Of a DNA stretch of 62,176 nucleotides, positions 9,556-18,332 are shown in pieces. The first letter of the stretch is position 1, and each line of letters opens with the position of its first letter. The position numbers were made by a program, and so were the translations under genes. The notes under the pieces are model-generated. The model was not told the origin of the DNA. It saw nothing but the letters and a program-made list of their open reading frames with translations, and did no database searches. Source of the stretch: an uncultured Clostridia bacterium (GTDB lineage: Bacteria; Bacillota; Clostridia; TANB77; CAG-508); contig CAKMVZ010000008.1 of assembly GCA_928721915.1 (NCBI GenBank), forward strand, positions 1 through 62,176. Direction: 5' to 3'.

Positions 9556-10537
9556 CTAATATTCTACTACATCTGTTTCTTTGCCATTAATTTTTATTCT
9601 GTTTGTCCTAGAAATATTATCTTCTTCATTTATATCTAAATAATATAATTCATTACCTATAACATTAATTTTAGTATTTGCAGTTTTTACATCTACTAAT
9701 TCTTTATAACTATTTCCATTTAAAGAAACTTTGCATATTTTCATTGAATCTGTATTTAAGAAGAAAATTCCTTTATTTGTAACATTAAATATATTTGATT
9801 TTACTTTATCTGTAACTAATTCTGATGAATGTTTATTTAAATCAAATTTCATAAGTCCACTGTTTTCATCGTAATAATATAAATTATTTTTATAAATTTG
9901 AAACTTAGTTGTAATTGCATCATCAAAAATTTGTGAATAGTTTTCACCATTTAAATCCATTTTACATAAATATCCATAAATATCTGTAAAATAAATAGTA
10001 TTATCCTCAACATCAAAATCTGAAACTTCTCTATTTATAAGCGTTTTCTCATTTTCGCCATTAATATCAATCTTTGAAATTGTATTTGGCTCTAAACTTA
10101 TATAATATAAATAATTATCAATTAAATACATTTTTGTAGAAGAACTTGAAACACTTTTTAAAGTTGTTAAACTATCTCCATTATGAGATAATTTTTTTAT
10201 ATCTATTCCGCCAACTGAATTTGGAGTTGTATAATAAACAAATCCATCTTTATATGCTAAACTATAAGCTGTTTCATCAGAAATTTGAAATTCTTCTTTA
10301 TCTTTTATTTTAAATATGCCTTTTCCGTATTTATAATAAAATACATAGTCATCTCCGCTTACATACCATTCCTAAATTTGCAAGGTTATTTTCACTAGTT
10401 ACTCCATTTGCAGAAATACTTACTATTAAGATAACAATTGATAATAAAAGTAGTACAACTAAAACGCATATTATAATTGTATTTAATTTCAACTTATTTT
10501 TTAGAGTTTCTTCATTTGTTTCATTCATAGTTTTCAC
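9556..10537 (-). CDS. Membrane-anchored DUF5050-like beta-propeller protein, one CGG +1 site
   Basis: 326 residues with one +1 step. One transmembrane helix near residues 18-42 (TIIICVLVVLLLLSIVILIV) is followed by an extracellular repeat domain with many YY/DN motifs (IDNYLYYISLEPNTISKIDI, GENEKTLI). This resembles DUF5050 proteins, proposed to be propellers. At 10355-10357 AAG CGG AGA TGA stops the upstream frame. Skipping C gives AAG GGA GAT GAC, that is CKGDDYVFYY, with Gly61. Without the shift only the anchor would be made. It lies 5 bases downstream of the next envelope gene, so they form an operon. Confidence 0.75.
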
Positions 10538-10542
10538 CTCTT

Positions 10543-12291
10543 TTATTCTTCAGATAAATTAAATTCTGAATCTATATTAAATGTATAACCATCAACTGTA
10601 ACAACTGCTATATCATCACTTATTTTAACTTCAATTTCATGGTTTTCTAATTTTAGATCTTCTAAATCTTGAATTGTATATTCTTCTCCATTATTTAAAC
10701 TGTTTGTCATTTCAGTTTGAATTGCTTCAATTAAATCTTGTTTGGCAGTTTCTTTTGCTGAATCATCATCTTCAGCTACATCTCCTTGGTCTACAACCGT
10801 ATTATCTGTATTAGTATCTATAAAAGATAATTCTGAAATTTTTTCACTTAAAACAGTTTGCGCTTTTTCAGAGATTGAATTTAAAAGTGCTGTTTGCTCT
10901 TCTTCTGTTAAATCATCTATATATACACAATTATCAGTAGTTAAATCATCTATATCAACATCTGTAAATTCAATATCACTTACTGAATCAACATTAATTG
11001 TTTGATCTTGAGACTTAATTTCATATCCTAAATTTAATGTATAATCAGAACCTGATTTTACAACTTCTGTTGAAAAAGTAACAGTTTGACTAACTAATCC
11101 TTCTTCTATTACTGACATTTCAAAATCTACATTTTGAGTTAAATCAGATTTTTTATTTGTTATTTTATAAGATAATCCATCTTCTGTTTCATCTTCAACT
11201 GCTGTTATTTTTATACTACTTTCATCTCCATATGCATATTCAATTTCCATTGTAATACCATCATATTGTATGTTTAATTTTACTGTTTGACCATTATTAT
11301 CATAAGCCTTAATTACAAAATCAGTACTTTCATTTGTTTTTGTATCCTCTAATTGTTCTATCATATTATCTATAATATCAATTAAATCACTTTCACTATA
11401 TCCATATATACTTAATATTGAAGAAAAAGCTTCAATTGTATCAGTATCTGTTTCAAATCCTTGTAAAAGTTGTTTGCAAATATCAACAAGTTGTGTTTCA
11501 GACATAGTTAATGTATACTCTGTACAATCTACAGTTCCTGAATCCATTTCTAAAGTTACATCTTTTTTACTAAATTGTGAATCATCTAAATTATTAACTA
11601 ATATATCTTTATACATTTGAATTGATTCATCTGTTAATAAAGCTTGATTATTTAAATTATTTTCTTCATCTAAATCAGCTTGTAAATCACTAGTTTGATA
11701 TAATTCATATCCATAATCTTCACTATCTGAATTATTTTGAGCAGAAATTAAATTATTTAAAATATACTCATATCTTAATCCTACATAATTTGAAATAATT
11801 TCATCAGATTTTAATGCTAAAGCTTCACTATTAGCTAAAAACTCTAAATTAAATATTTCATTATCTGAATAATTTAACGTCATATTAGAATAAGTTTCTA
11901 AATTTTCTATATCATTTTTTGAATCAATATTTAAAGAAATATTATCTACTGAAACATCTTCACTAGAAAAAGAAATATCTACATTTGTTTCTACACTACT
12001 ATTTTCAGAAAACATGTCTTCAAAAAATTCTGTATATAAATCCATTGTTCCTATTTCTTGCACATTACTTTTAGTTACTGTTTCAAAGAATCCTTGTTTT
12101 GCAGTTTTTACTGATTTTTGACTATTAAGCCAAATTAAAACCCCTGCTATACAAGCAATAATAATTAATATCAAAATTATTAAAATAATTATTATTTTTT
12201 TAGATTTTTTATTTTTTGATTTTTTTTGATTAGAACCATTTTCATTTATTGGTTGTTCGTTCATAACATCTTCAATTAAACTATTTGCCAC
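10543..12291 (-). CDS. Large single-pass membrane protein of unknown function
   Basis: 582 residues, GTG start with GGAGGAATTTTTAA in front. A cytoplasmic Lys-rich tail (~1-32) and a transmembrane segment (IIIILIILILIIIACIAGVL, ~33-53) precede a ~520-residue acidic, beta-rich extracellular part with many Asp/Glu/Ser/Thr. This topology resembles uncharacterised Firmicutes envelope proteins. The extracellular part contains only out-of-phase CGG. It is likely co-transcribed with the DUF5050-like gene. No enzymatic motif recognised. Confidence 0.6.
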   Translation of the reverse strand: MANSLIEDVMNEQPINENGSNQKKSKNKKSKKIIIILIILILIIIACIAGVLIWLNSQKSVKTAKQGFFETVTKSNVQEIGTMDLYTEFFEDMFSENSSVETNVDISFSSEDVSVDNISLNIDSKNDIENLETYSNMTLNYSDNEIFNLEFLANSEALALKSDEIISNYVGLRYEYILNNLISAQNNSDSEDYGYELYQTSDLQADLDEENNLNNQALLTDESIQMYKDILVNNLDDSQFSKKDVTLEMDSGTVDCTEYTLTMSETQLVDICKQLLQGFETDTDTIEAFSSILSIYGYSESDLIDIIDNMIEQLEDTKTNESTDFVIKAYDNNGQTVKLNIQYDGITMEIEYAYGDESSIKITAVEDETEDGLSYKITNKKSDLTQNVDFEMSVIEEGLVSQTVTFSTEVVKSGSDYTLNLGYEIKSQDQTINVDSVSDIEFTDVDIDDLTTDNCVYIDDLTEEEQTALLNSISEKAQTVLSEKISELSFIDTNTDNTVVDQGDVAEDDDSAKETAKQDLIEAIQTEMTNSLNNGEEYTIQDLEDLKLENHEIEVKISDDIAVVTVDGYTFNIDSEFNLSEE

Positions 12292-12377
12292 TTAAAAATT
12301 CCTCCTATATTTTATTTTATTCATATTATATATTTAATTTATTTAAATAACAAGACTTTTTAATTTAAAAAATCTAT

Positions 12378-13376
12378 TTAATCTATAATATCTTTTGAAA
12401 CTATAGTTCCTGCTTTAATTTTTATGCCATTTCCTATTATTATATTATCATCAATTTTAACATTTTCTTCTATATAAGTATTTGACCCAATTTCACAATT
12501 TTGCCCTATAACAGTATTTGATTTTATTGTAACATTTGGTGAAATAACCGTATCTTTTCCTATAATTACATCGTCATAAATATATGCAGTATCAGAATCT
12601 TCTATTGTAACTCCATTTTTCATATGAGAATTATTAATTCTTTTTCTTAACACTTTTGTTAATAATTCAAGTTGAACTCTATCATTTACCCCTAAAATTT
12701 CAGTATCATCTTCAACTATAACTGCTCCTGTTTTTAATCCTTTTTCATTCATAATTTTTATAACGTCAGTTAAATAATACTCTCCTTGAACATTATTTGG
12801 TTTTAATTGTTTTATTGCTAATAATAACTCTTCAATATCAAAACAATAAATACCTGAATTTATTTCTTTTATTTCTTTAGTAAGTGGTCCAGCATCTTTT
12901 TCTTCTATAATTTCTTTTATACTTCCACCTTCATCACGTACAATTCTTCCATATCCTTTTGGATTTTCATAAATTGCAGTTAAAACTGTTGCATATTCTT
13001 TTTGAGAATTACTTTTAGCAATTAAATTTTTTAAAGTTTCTGGTCTAATAATTGGAACATCACCATATAATATTACTACTTTTCCTTTTTTACCTTTCAA
13101 ATATTTTTCAGCTTGCATTACAGCATGCCCAGTTCCTAAAAGTTCCTCTTGATATGCATATTTTACTCTACTACCTAAAACATTTTCAATTTCTTCTCTT
13201 AAATAACCAACTACTGCTATTATTTCACTAGAACCAATTTCTTCTGCTAATCTTACTACTCTTGAAACTATTTCTTTACCATAAATCTTTTGAATTAATT
13301 TTGATTTATTTGATTTCATTCTAGTACCTTTTCCAGCAGCCATAATCAAAGTTATAATATCTGAATTTTCTTCCAT
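12378..13376 (-). CDS. glmU: GlmU-like UDP-GlcNAc pyrophosphorylase lacking the acetyltransferase domain
   Basis: 332 residues. The nucleotidyltransferase signature LIMAAGKGTRMKS is followed by YGDVPIIRPETL, ENPKGYGRIVR and NVQGEYYLTD, as in GlmU, which makes UDP-GlcNAc for the cell wall. Only ~80 residues of left-handed beta helix follow, ending in GNGIKIKAGTIVSKDIID. Full GlmU is about 450 residues and carries its acetyltransferase active site in the missing part. The product is therefore probably uridylyltransferase-only, or a related sugar nucleotidyltransferase. A stop codon ends it cleanly and no frame continuation was seen. Confidence 0.8.
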   Translation of the reverse strand: MEENSDIITLIMAAGKGTRMKSNKSKLIQKIYGKEIVSRVVRLAEEIGSSEIIAVVGYLREEIENVLGSRVKYAYQEELLGTGHAVMQAEKYLKGKKGKVVILYGDVPIIRPETLKNLIAKSNSQKEYATVLTAIYENPKGYGRIVRDEGGSIKEIIEEKDAGPLTKEIKEINSGIYCFDIEELLLAIKQLKPNNVQGEYYLTDVIKIMNEKGLKTGAVIVEDDTEILGVNDRVQLELLTKVLRKRINNSHMKNGVTIEDSDTAYIYDDVIIGKDTVISPNVTIKSNTVIGQNCEIGSNTYIEENVKIDDNIIIGNGIKIKAGTIVSKDIID

Positions 13377-13466
13377 ATTTTTTAAGTCCTTTCCAAATAT
13401 TTATGTTCGCACTTATTGTATATTATTTATAATAATTTATCAAGTGCTTTTTATATTAAAAATTCC

Positions 13467-13496
13467 TTGTAAACTATATTATTCTCATGTTATAAT
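13467..13496 (+). promoter_or_regulatory. Promoter of the 13609 gene
   Basis: TTGTAA (13467-13472) and TATAAT (13491-13496) with an 18-base spacer, pointing toward the plus-strand membrane gene. Confidence 0.55.
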
Positions 13497-13529
13497 AAAG
13501 TTACTGTTTAGAAATAAACAAATACTTTT

Positions 13530-13570
13530 ATTATGCAAGCCTCTTTTTAGTTTTTAAGGGTTAGCATAAT
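13530..13570 (+). other. Hairpin in the leader of the 13609 gene
   Basis: ATTATGC (13530-13536) pairs with GCATAAT (13564-13570), with partial extension inward by AAGCC/GGGTT. It lies between the promoter and the RBS and has no T-run. Possibly an mRNA leader structure; no known riboswitch class recognised. Confidence 0.4.
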
Positions 13571-13608
13571 TAATTAATGGTAGAAAAAACACTGGAGGTG
13601 AGACATTT

Positions 13609-14259
13609 ATGAAAAAATATCTATCATTAATTTACAAAGTCATGGCTATCATGACAGCTGCATATGGACTTTTTTTAAATTTCGAAAAATCAAGCTTTTC
13701 ACGGATGATTGTTTATTTTACTATTTTAAATAATATTTTTGTACTTATATTTTTTATTTTTCAAATAATTATTATTTTATTTAAAATAACAAAAACACAA
13801 ACATATTACATCGTAAATTTAAGCTTGATAGTAAACATACTAATTACAATGTTTGCATTCGAATTTGTTGTAAGACCTTATGTTAATTTTCAAACAGGTT
13901 ACACAGCAATGAATCTTCGAGATACTTTTGTTCATTTAATAATTCCTATTTTAACTTTTTTTAATTATATTTTATTTGATGAAAAAGGAAAATTTAATTA
14001 TGAACAAATAAAATATACAGCTATCTCTCCAATTATTTATCTAATATTTTGTATGATTTATGAAAATTTGGGTGGAAGATTTACAGCATTTAAACAAATT
14101 TCTAAATACCCATATATTTTTATGGATTTTGAAACTTTAGGTTATTTTGCTGTTCTAAGCTGCATATTAGTTATATTAATTTTTTTCGGAGTTGCATGGT
14201 TAATAATTTTTATTGATCAGCATTTATCAAAAAAGTCCAAAAACAAAAAGGAGCCTTAA
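13609..14259 (+). CDS. Pr6Pr-like six-helix membrane protein
   Basis: 216 residues with about six hydrophobic helices and the pattern FTILNNIFVLIFF near residue 38. This resembles Pr6Pr family membrane proteins (FAR-17a/AIG1-like); the role is unknown. RBS GGAGGTGAGACATTT. At 13702-13704 there is an in-frame CGG (TCA CGG ATG, residue 32) and the zero frame continues into a normal membrane protein. A +1 step here would give GGA TGA, an immediate stop. It is one of only two such exceptions found, which suggests CGG is read as Arg here or that the gene was acquired recently. Confidence 0.7.
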   Translation: MKKYLSLIYKVMAIMTAAYGLFLNFEKSSFSRMIVYFTILNNIFVLIFFIFQIIIILFKITKTQTYYIVNLSLIVNILITMFAFEFVVRPYVNFQTGYTAMNLRDTFVHLIIPILTFFNYILFDEKGKFNYEQIKYTAISPIIYLIFCMIYENLGGRFTAFKQISKYPYIFMDFETLGYFAVLSCILVILIFFGVAWLIIFIDQHLSKKSKNKKEP

Positions 14260-14272
14260 AAAAGCTCCTTTT
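14246..14272 (+). terminator. Intrinsic terminator of the 13609 gene
   Basis: AAAAGGAGC / GCTCCTTTT hairpin overlapping the stop codon and followed by a T-rich tract. Confidence 0.8.
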
Positions 14273-14297
14273 CATATTTTTATAAAAAATAAAAAAA

Positions 14298-14317
14298 CTC
14301 ACTTTTTTAAAAGTGAG
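14298..14317 (-). terminator. Terminator of rpmF
   Basis: CTCACTTTT / AAAAGTGAG hairpin with T-run on the minus strand (the A-run at 14285-14297), just after the rpmF stop. Confidence 0.8.
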
Positions 14318-14327
14318 CATTTATTTA

Positions 14328-14513
14328 TTAGTCCTCTTTTTTAACTGATACTACTTCTTTACCATCATAATATCCGCAGTTTGAACATACAGTATGTGGT
14401 AATATTGGTTCATGACAATGTGGACATGTAGCTATAGATTTTTCTTCTAATTTCCATGTTGATCTTTTTGAACCTGTTCTAGCTTTTGACCATCTTCTTT
14501 TTGGTTGTGCCAC
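14328..14513 (-). CDS. rpmF: 50S ribosomal protein L32, zinc-ribbon form
   Basis: 61 residues, GTG start after GAAGGAGGG. It begins AQPKRRWSKARTGSKRSTWK, the L32 N-terminus, and carries a four-cysteine zinc ribbon (CPHC and CSNC, residues ~30-46). It is part of the large ribosomal subunit. It contains no CGG, as expected for a highly expressed gene here. Confidence 0.95.
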   Translation of the reverse strand: MAQPKRRWSKARTGSKRSTWKLEEKSIATCPHCHEPILPHTVCSNCGYYDGKEVVSVKKED

Positions 14514-14723
14514 TTCTAATCCCTCCTTCTTATGCTTTAAAAACGATATGTATATATTTTAATTTTTTTCTTAAAATTAAATTGCTTTATCAAATTGCTT
14601 TAATAGTATATAATTTTTTATCTAATTTGTCAAGCTTTTGCAAAACTTTTACCTAAAACCTTTTAAATTATTTATAAAATTACTATTATGTTAACTCTTT
14701 TTATTCTTTTCGTACACATTTTC

Positions 14724-14805
14724 TGTGGAGAACTTACTGTGGATAATGTGGATAACCTTGTGAATAACTAATATTACTTACTTTTTTCGACACGATTTAT
14801 TCACA
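14724..14805. promoter_or_regulatory. Cluster of five DnaA-box-like 9-mers
   Basis: TGTGGAGAA (14724), TGTGGATAA (14738 and 14747, both exact matches to the DnaA box in this orientation), TGTGAATAA (14759) and, reversed, TTATTCACA (14797). They lie in a ~420-base AT-rich non-coding gap between rpmF and the CobW gene. DnaA boxes mark oriC and DnaA-titration or regulatory sites. No dnaA, dnaN or rpmH is in the window, so a titration site is at least as likely as an origin. Confidence 0.6.
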
Positions 14806-14890
14806 AAACCTTTTTGACTAACTATTTTTTAAAATTTAAGTATCAAAATTATGTGTACAGTAAATTTGTTCTTAGTAACTTTTAAAAAAA

Positions 14891-14923
14891 CTTGTAATTT
14901 AAAAGCAATTTTAAAATTACAAG
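14891..14923 (-). terminator. Terminator of CobW gene
   Basis: CTTGTAATTT / AAATTACAAG hairpin just beyond the stop of the minus-strand GTPase gene, with T/A runs on both sides. Confidence 0.7.
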
Positions 14924-14934
14924 TTTAAAAAAAA

Positions 14935-16117
14935 TTATTTTATTAAGCATTTATCAAGATTATCAATAATTTCTTTTTTATTCATGTCTTTTCCAATAAA
15001 TACAAGTTTTATCATTCTATCTCCATATTTTTCATCCCAATCTTTTTCTATATCAGGATTTTCTCTTAAAATTTGAGCTTGTTCATATTTTGGAGCAGAT
15101 GCAATCCATTCTCCTGACTCAAAAGCTTGTACTTGTTTTCCAGCTTGTTCAAAAACATACCCAATACTTGGCTCATTTGAAAACCACATTAAACCTTTAC
15201 ATCTAATTACATTTTTTGGAAAATTAACCGCAAAATTTTCAAATTTAATCCTGTCAAATGGCTCTCTTCTATAATATACAAAAGAACTTATTCCATATTC
15301 TTCTGTTTCTCCATGTTCATGATTATGTGTATGATGATGACCTTTTTGATGCTCAAGCTCATTATCATGTTCATCTTCAAATTCTTCTTCTGCTTCCATT
15401 TCTTGTATCCATCCAGCAGATGAAGCAACTTCTTCTAAGTTAAATGATCTTGTATCTAATATTTTTGAAACATCAACTTTTCCATAATTTGTTTCGATTA
15501 TTTCTGCTTTTGGTTGTAATTTTCTAATTACTGTTTTAACTTGTTCTAACTCTTCTTTACTTATTTCATCAACTTTATTTAAAATAATAACATTACAAAA
15601 CTCAATTTGCTGAATAATTAAATTTTCTATATCTTCTTCTCCTACTTCATTTTCCAAATATGAACCACAACCAAATTCTGTAGCTAATCTTAAACTATCT
15701 ACAACAGAAACAACATTATCTAATCTACAAATTTGAGGAAGTCCATAACTTGCTGCATCTTCTGAAATAGCTGAAATTGTTTGTGCAATTGGTATTGGTT
15801 CACATATTCCGCTTGCTTCAATTAATATATAGTCAAATTTACCTGATTTGGCAAGTTCTACAATTTGCTTCATTAAATCAACTTTTAATGTACAACAAAT
15901 GCAACCATTTTGAAGTGGAACCAAACTATCATCATTTCCGTGAAACAATTCCTCCCTTTCCTATTAAATCAGCATCTATATTTACTTCTCCGATATCATT
16001 TACAATAACTGCTACTTTATATCCTTTTTGATTATTTAAAACATGATTAAGCAAAGTTGTTTTTCCAGCTCCTAAATAACCTGTTAACAAAGTTACTGGT
16101 ATTATTTTATTTGCCAT
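14935..16117 (-). CDS. CobW/COG0523 G3E GTPase (metallochaperone), one CGG +1 site
   Basis: 393 residues with one +1 step. It has Walker A GYLGAGKTT, the metal-binding NGCICC motif, the GTPase motif LNKVDE and a His-rich stretch near residues 210-230 (HHHTHNHEHGE). Such G3E GTPases insert or deliver metals, often zinc. At 15938-15940 TCA CGG AAA TGA stops the frame. Skipping C gives TCA GGA AAT GAT, restoring GGIVSGNDDSLVPLQNGC with Gly60. Without the shift only a 61-residue Walker A fragment is made, without the CxCC metal site. It has its own terminator. Confidence 0.9.
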
Positions 16118-16181
16118 TTTTTAAAAGCTCCCTTCTATAATTTTTACTATTTTAATATTATAACATATTTGTCAATAGCAA

Positions 16182-16216
16182 AAAACACCTATATTTTAAA
16201 AAAACATAGGTGTTTT
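16182..16216 (-). terminator. Terminator of VTT-domain gene
   Basis: AAAACACCTAT / ATAGGTGTTTT hairpin immediately after the 16222 stop codon, in the gap before the CobW gene. Confidence 0.8.
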
Positions 16217-16221
16217 AAAAA

Positions 16222-16945
16222 TTATTTTGTAATAGTATTTATTGCTTTTTCTGTTAATTTATTTTTATCAAATTTATTCATAATAAGAGTTATAATTAAA
16301 GCAATAACTATTATTCCAATATAAAGCCACATTCCTGTTTTCCAATCGCCATTTATAATATTTGCTCCTGCTAAAGTTGATGTTAAAACCGAAGGAATTC
16401 TTGCTAAAGTAGAAATAAGAATAAACTTAAGAGGAGTTATTGGCAAAAGACCTGAAATATAAACTAACAAATCTTTTGGAGTTCCTGGTACAAAAAATAA
16501 AATAAATAAAACCTTTTCAGCTGTTCTAGGATTTTGAAATAATTTACTATCAATTATTTTCTTAACTTTTTTCTTATCATAAAAACCATAAACAAATTTT
16601 TTTCCAAATTTCCTAACAAGCATAAAAATTGATGTTGAAATAATAAAAGCAGAAAATAAAATAAAAATTGTACCCCAAAATCCTCCATAGCACATTCCTG
16701 CTAAAATTTCTATTGGTTCACCGTGGTATAATAATTAAAAATATTTGTGCAACTTGAATACCAAAAAGCATCAAAATTCCTAAAAAACCAGTATTAGAAA
16801 TTTTATCTTTAAATTCAGCTTGTCCTTGCGGAGTAGATATATTTTTAATTATTGGAAAAAGATATGCAATTATTCCAACTATTATTGCTATAACAAATAT
16901 TGCTAAAATAATTTTAAAAATTTTTAATTTTTGCTTTCTATTCAT
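16222..16945 (-). CDS. TVP38/TMEM64 (VTT/DedA-like) membrane protein, one CGG +1 site
   Basis: 240 residues with one +1 step and about five or six membrane helices. The VTT-domain motifs are IIIPGEPIEILAGMCYG and FFVPGTPKDLLVYISG, the paired re-entrant loop motifs of this family, which includes lipid scramblase/transporter-like proteins. At 16721-16723 CCA CGG TGA is a stop in the zero frame. Skipping C reads CCA GGT GAA, giving IPGEP with the conserved Gly75. Without the shift two thirds of the protein is lost. Confidence 0.9.
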
Positions 16946-17237
16946 AAAATAACTTCTCCTTTTTAATTAAAAATTCTATAATTTTTATCTATAACTAATC
17001 ACATCTATTTATATAAATACTTCTGCTGCTAAAATTTTTAAAAGCTTTTTTACTTTTCTTAAATCATGATATTTATTATAACATAAAATGTCAAATTTTA
17101 TCTCTATTTTAAGCAATTTTAATGAATTTTTAAGAAAATATATAAAAATTATTATAAATTTTTTATTTAAAAAGTTAAATATTCCTCATTAAGTAAATAA
17201 AATTTACAACAAATTTTAACAAAAATTTTTAAAACTC

Positions 17238-17266
17238 TTGACAAAATCAATATATTGTTTTAAAAT
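17238..17266 (+). promoter_or_regulatory. Promoter of the tRNA-His/tRNA-Gln operon
   Basis: TTGACA (17238-17243), a 17-base spacer and TAAAAT (17261-17266), 28 bases before the first tRNA. The rest of the 17000-17290 gap is AT-rich with nothing else recognisable. Confidence 0.85.
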
Positions 17267-17294
17267 AAGATAGCGTGGTTTAGAGAGGAATATG

Positions 17295-17371
17295 GTGGAT
17301 TTAGCGTAGCTGGTTAACGCGTCAGTTTGTGGCACTGAAGACCGTGGGTTCGAATCCCACATTCCACCCCA
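17295..17371 (+). tRNA. tRNA-His (GTG)
   Basis: Cloverleaf recognisable: acceptor GTGGATT/ATTCCAC (one T-T mismatch), anticodon stem TCAGT/ACTGA around the loop TTGTGGC with anticodon GTG, and T arm GTGGG-TTCGAAT-CCCAC. The CCA end is encoded and the discriminator is C, as in tRNA-His. Confidence 0.95.
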
Positions 17372-17388
17372 CTTTAAAAAATATATAT

Positions 17389-17463
17389 TGGGCTGTAGCC
17401 AAGCGGTAAGGCATCAGACTTTGACTCTGACATGCGCTAGTTCGAATCTAGCCAGCCCAGCCA
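17389..17463 (+). tRNA. tRNA-Gln (TTG)
   Basis: TGGGCTG acceptor, anticodon stem TCAGA/TCTGA around loop CTTTGAC with anticodon TTG, T loop TTCGAAT, and an encoded CCA end. It lies 17 bases after tRNA-His under the same promoter. Confidence 0.95.
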
Positions 17464-17464
17464 A

Positions 17465-17496
17465 AAAAGACTGAAAATTAAATTTTCAGTCTTTTT
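17465..17496. terminator. Bidirectional terminator after tRNA-Gln
   Basis: AAAAGACTGAAAA / TTTTCAGTCTTTT hairpin directly after the CCA end. It also covers the stop of the convergent Rpn fragment. Confidence 0.85.
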
Positions 17497-17929
17497 CTAT
17501 TTTTCTTACTTCTTCCTTACTTAATCCAGTACAAATAATTATATTTTTAATATCAAATCCTTGTTCTATCATTTTTTTAGCTATCTCTATTTGCTTTTTT
17601 TTAGCGCCTATTTCTTCTCCATCTTCTAATGCTGATATACGTCTTACTTTTTCATCTGCTATAAATTTTTGTCTCATTTCTGCTCGCCATGACTCTATCT
17701 CGTCTAATCTTATTTTTTCTAGTTCTTCTTTTGCCTCTTTTATTTCATCCATTTCACCCACCCCCGTACTATCTGGATTTATTAAAAAATTAGCCCACAA
17801 TATTAATTCTCTTGACTTCTTGTCTTTTATACTTTTTATATCAAGTTTTTTTATCTTCGGTAATTTTATAATATCAATTTCAAAATCCTCCGTCAATATA
17901 CTTTCATAAACCTCTTCTATTTTTTTCAA
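17486..17929 (-). pseudogene. C-terminal fragment of Rpn-family (PD-(D/E)XK) nuclease/transposase-like gene
   Basis: 147 residues starting within the family: KKIEEVYESILTEDFE, LILWANFLINPDS, then a coiled helical segment and FIADEKVRRISALEDGEEIG, a hallmark of the Rpn C-terminus. The N-terminal catalytic domain is absent. Upstream, short shreds such as LELKTYKEE and YYYFRYKAVD remain in broken frames. It is a decayed remnant of an Rpn (recombination-promoting nuclease) gene. Its CGGs are out of phase, so decay here is not CGG-related. Confidence 0.65.
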
Positions 17930-18023
17930 ATTTTTTATGTCTACTGCTTTATATCTGAAATAATAATATAGTTTATTCTTCTTTGTATGTTTTTAATTCC
18001 AATATTATAAATTGAAGTTAAAT

Positions 18024-18213
18024 GGCTAGAAATGAGCCTTTAGAATTAAATTGCTTTTTTGAATAAAACAATATTTGAAATCACATATTAAAATATGCAA
18101 AAATTAAACTGCAAGTATTTTATCATGCTAATTTTAAATTGTAAATAGATTATTTAAAAATATTTATGAAATTTATTAAAAAAGTATTATGACATTTTAC
18201 GTCACAATAATAA
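18024..18213. repeat. AT-rich repeat element, copy B
   Basis: 18024-18053 is identical to 3303-3332, and weaker similarity follows at both ends. Copy B lacks the ~200-base A/T insertion of copy A. It sits just upstream of the Rpn fragment, in the same relation as copy A to the toxin remnant. Confidence 0.55.
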
Positions 18214-18216
18214 CAA

Positions 18217-18291
18217 AAGAGCTTTGAAAAACTAAATTAAATCCAAAAAGTTAGACACTTTTTGAGTTCAATTCAAATACCCAAAGCTCTT
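18217..18291 (-). terminator. Long hairpin downstream of the prepilin gene
   Basis: Outer stem AAGAGCTTTG / CAAAGCTCTT and inner stem CAAAAAGT / ACTTTTTG. It lies 40 bases after the pilin stop. Likely terminator or stabilising structure. Confidence 0.6.
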
Positions 18292-18332
18292 AATTAAATT
18301 CATCAAATTAACATGCTTTTTAAAACATATTT

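Noticed and set aside
17486..17929. Intact small gene at 17486-17929
   Set aside because: Only the C-terminal part of an Rpn protein, with broken remnants upstream.
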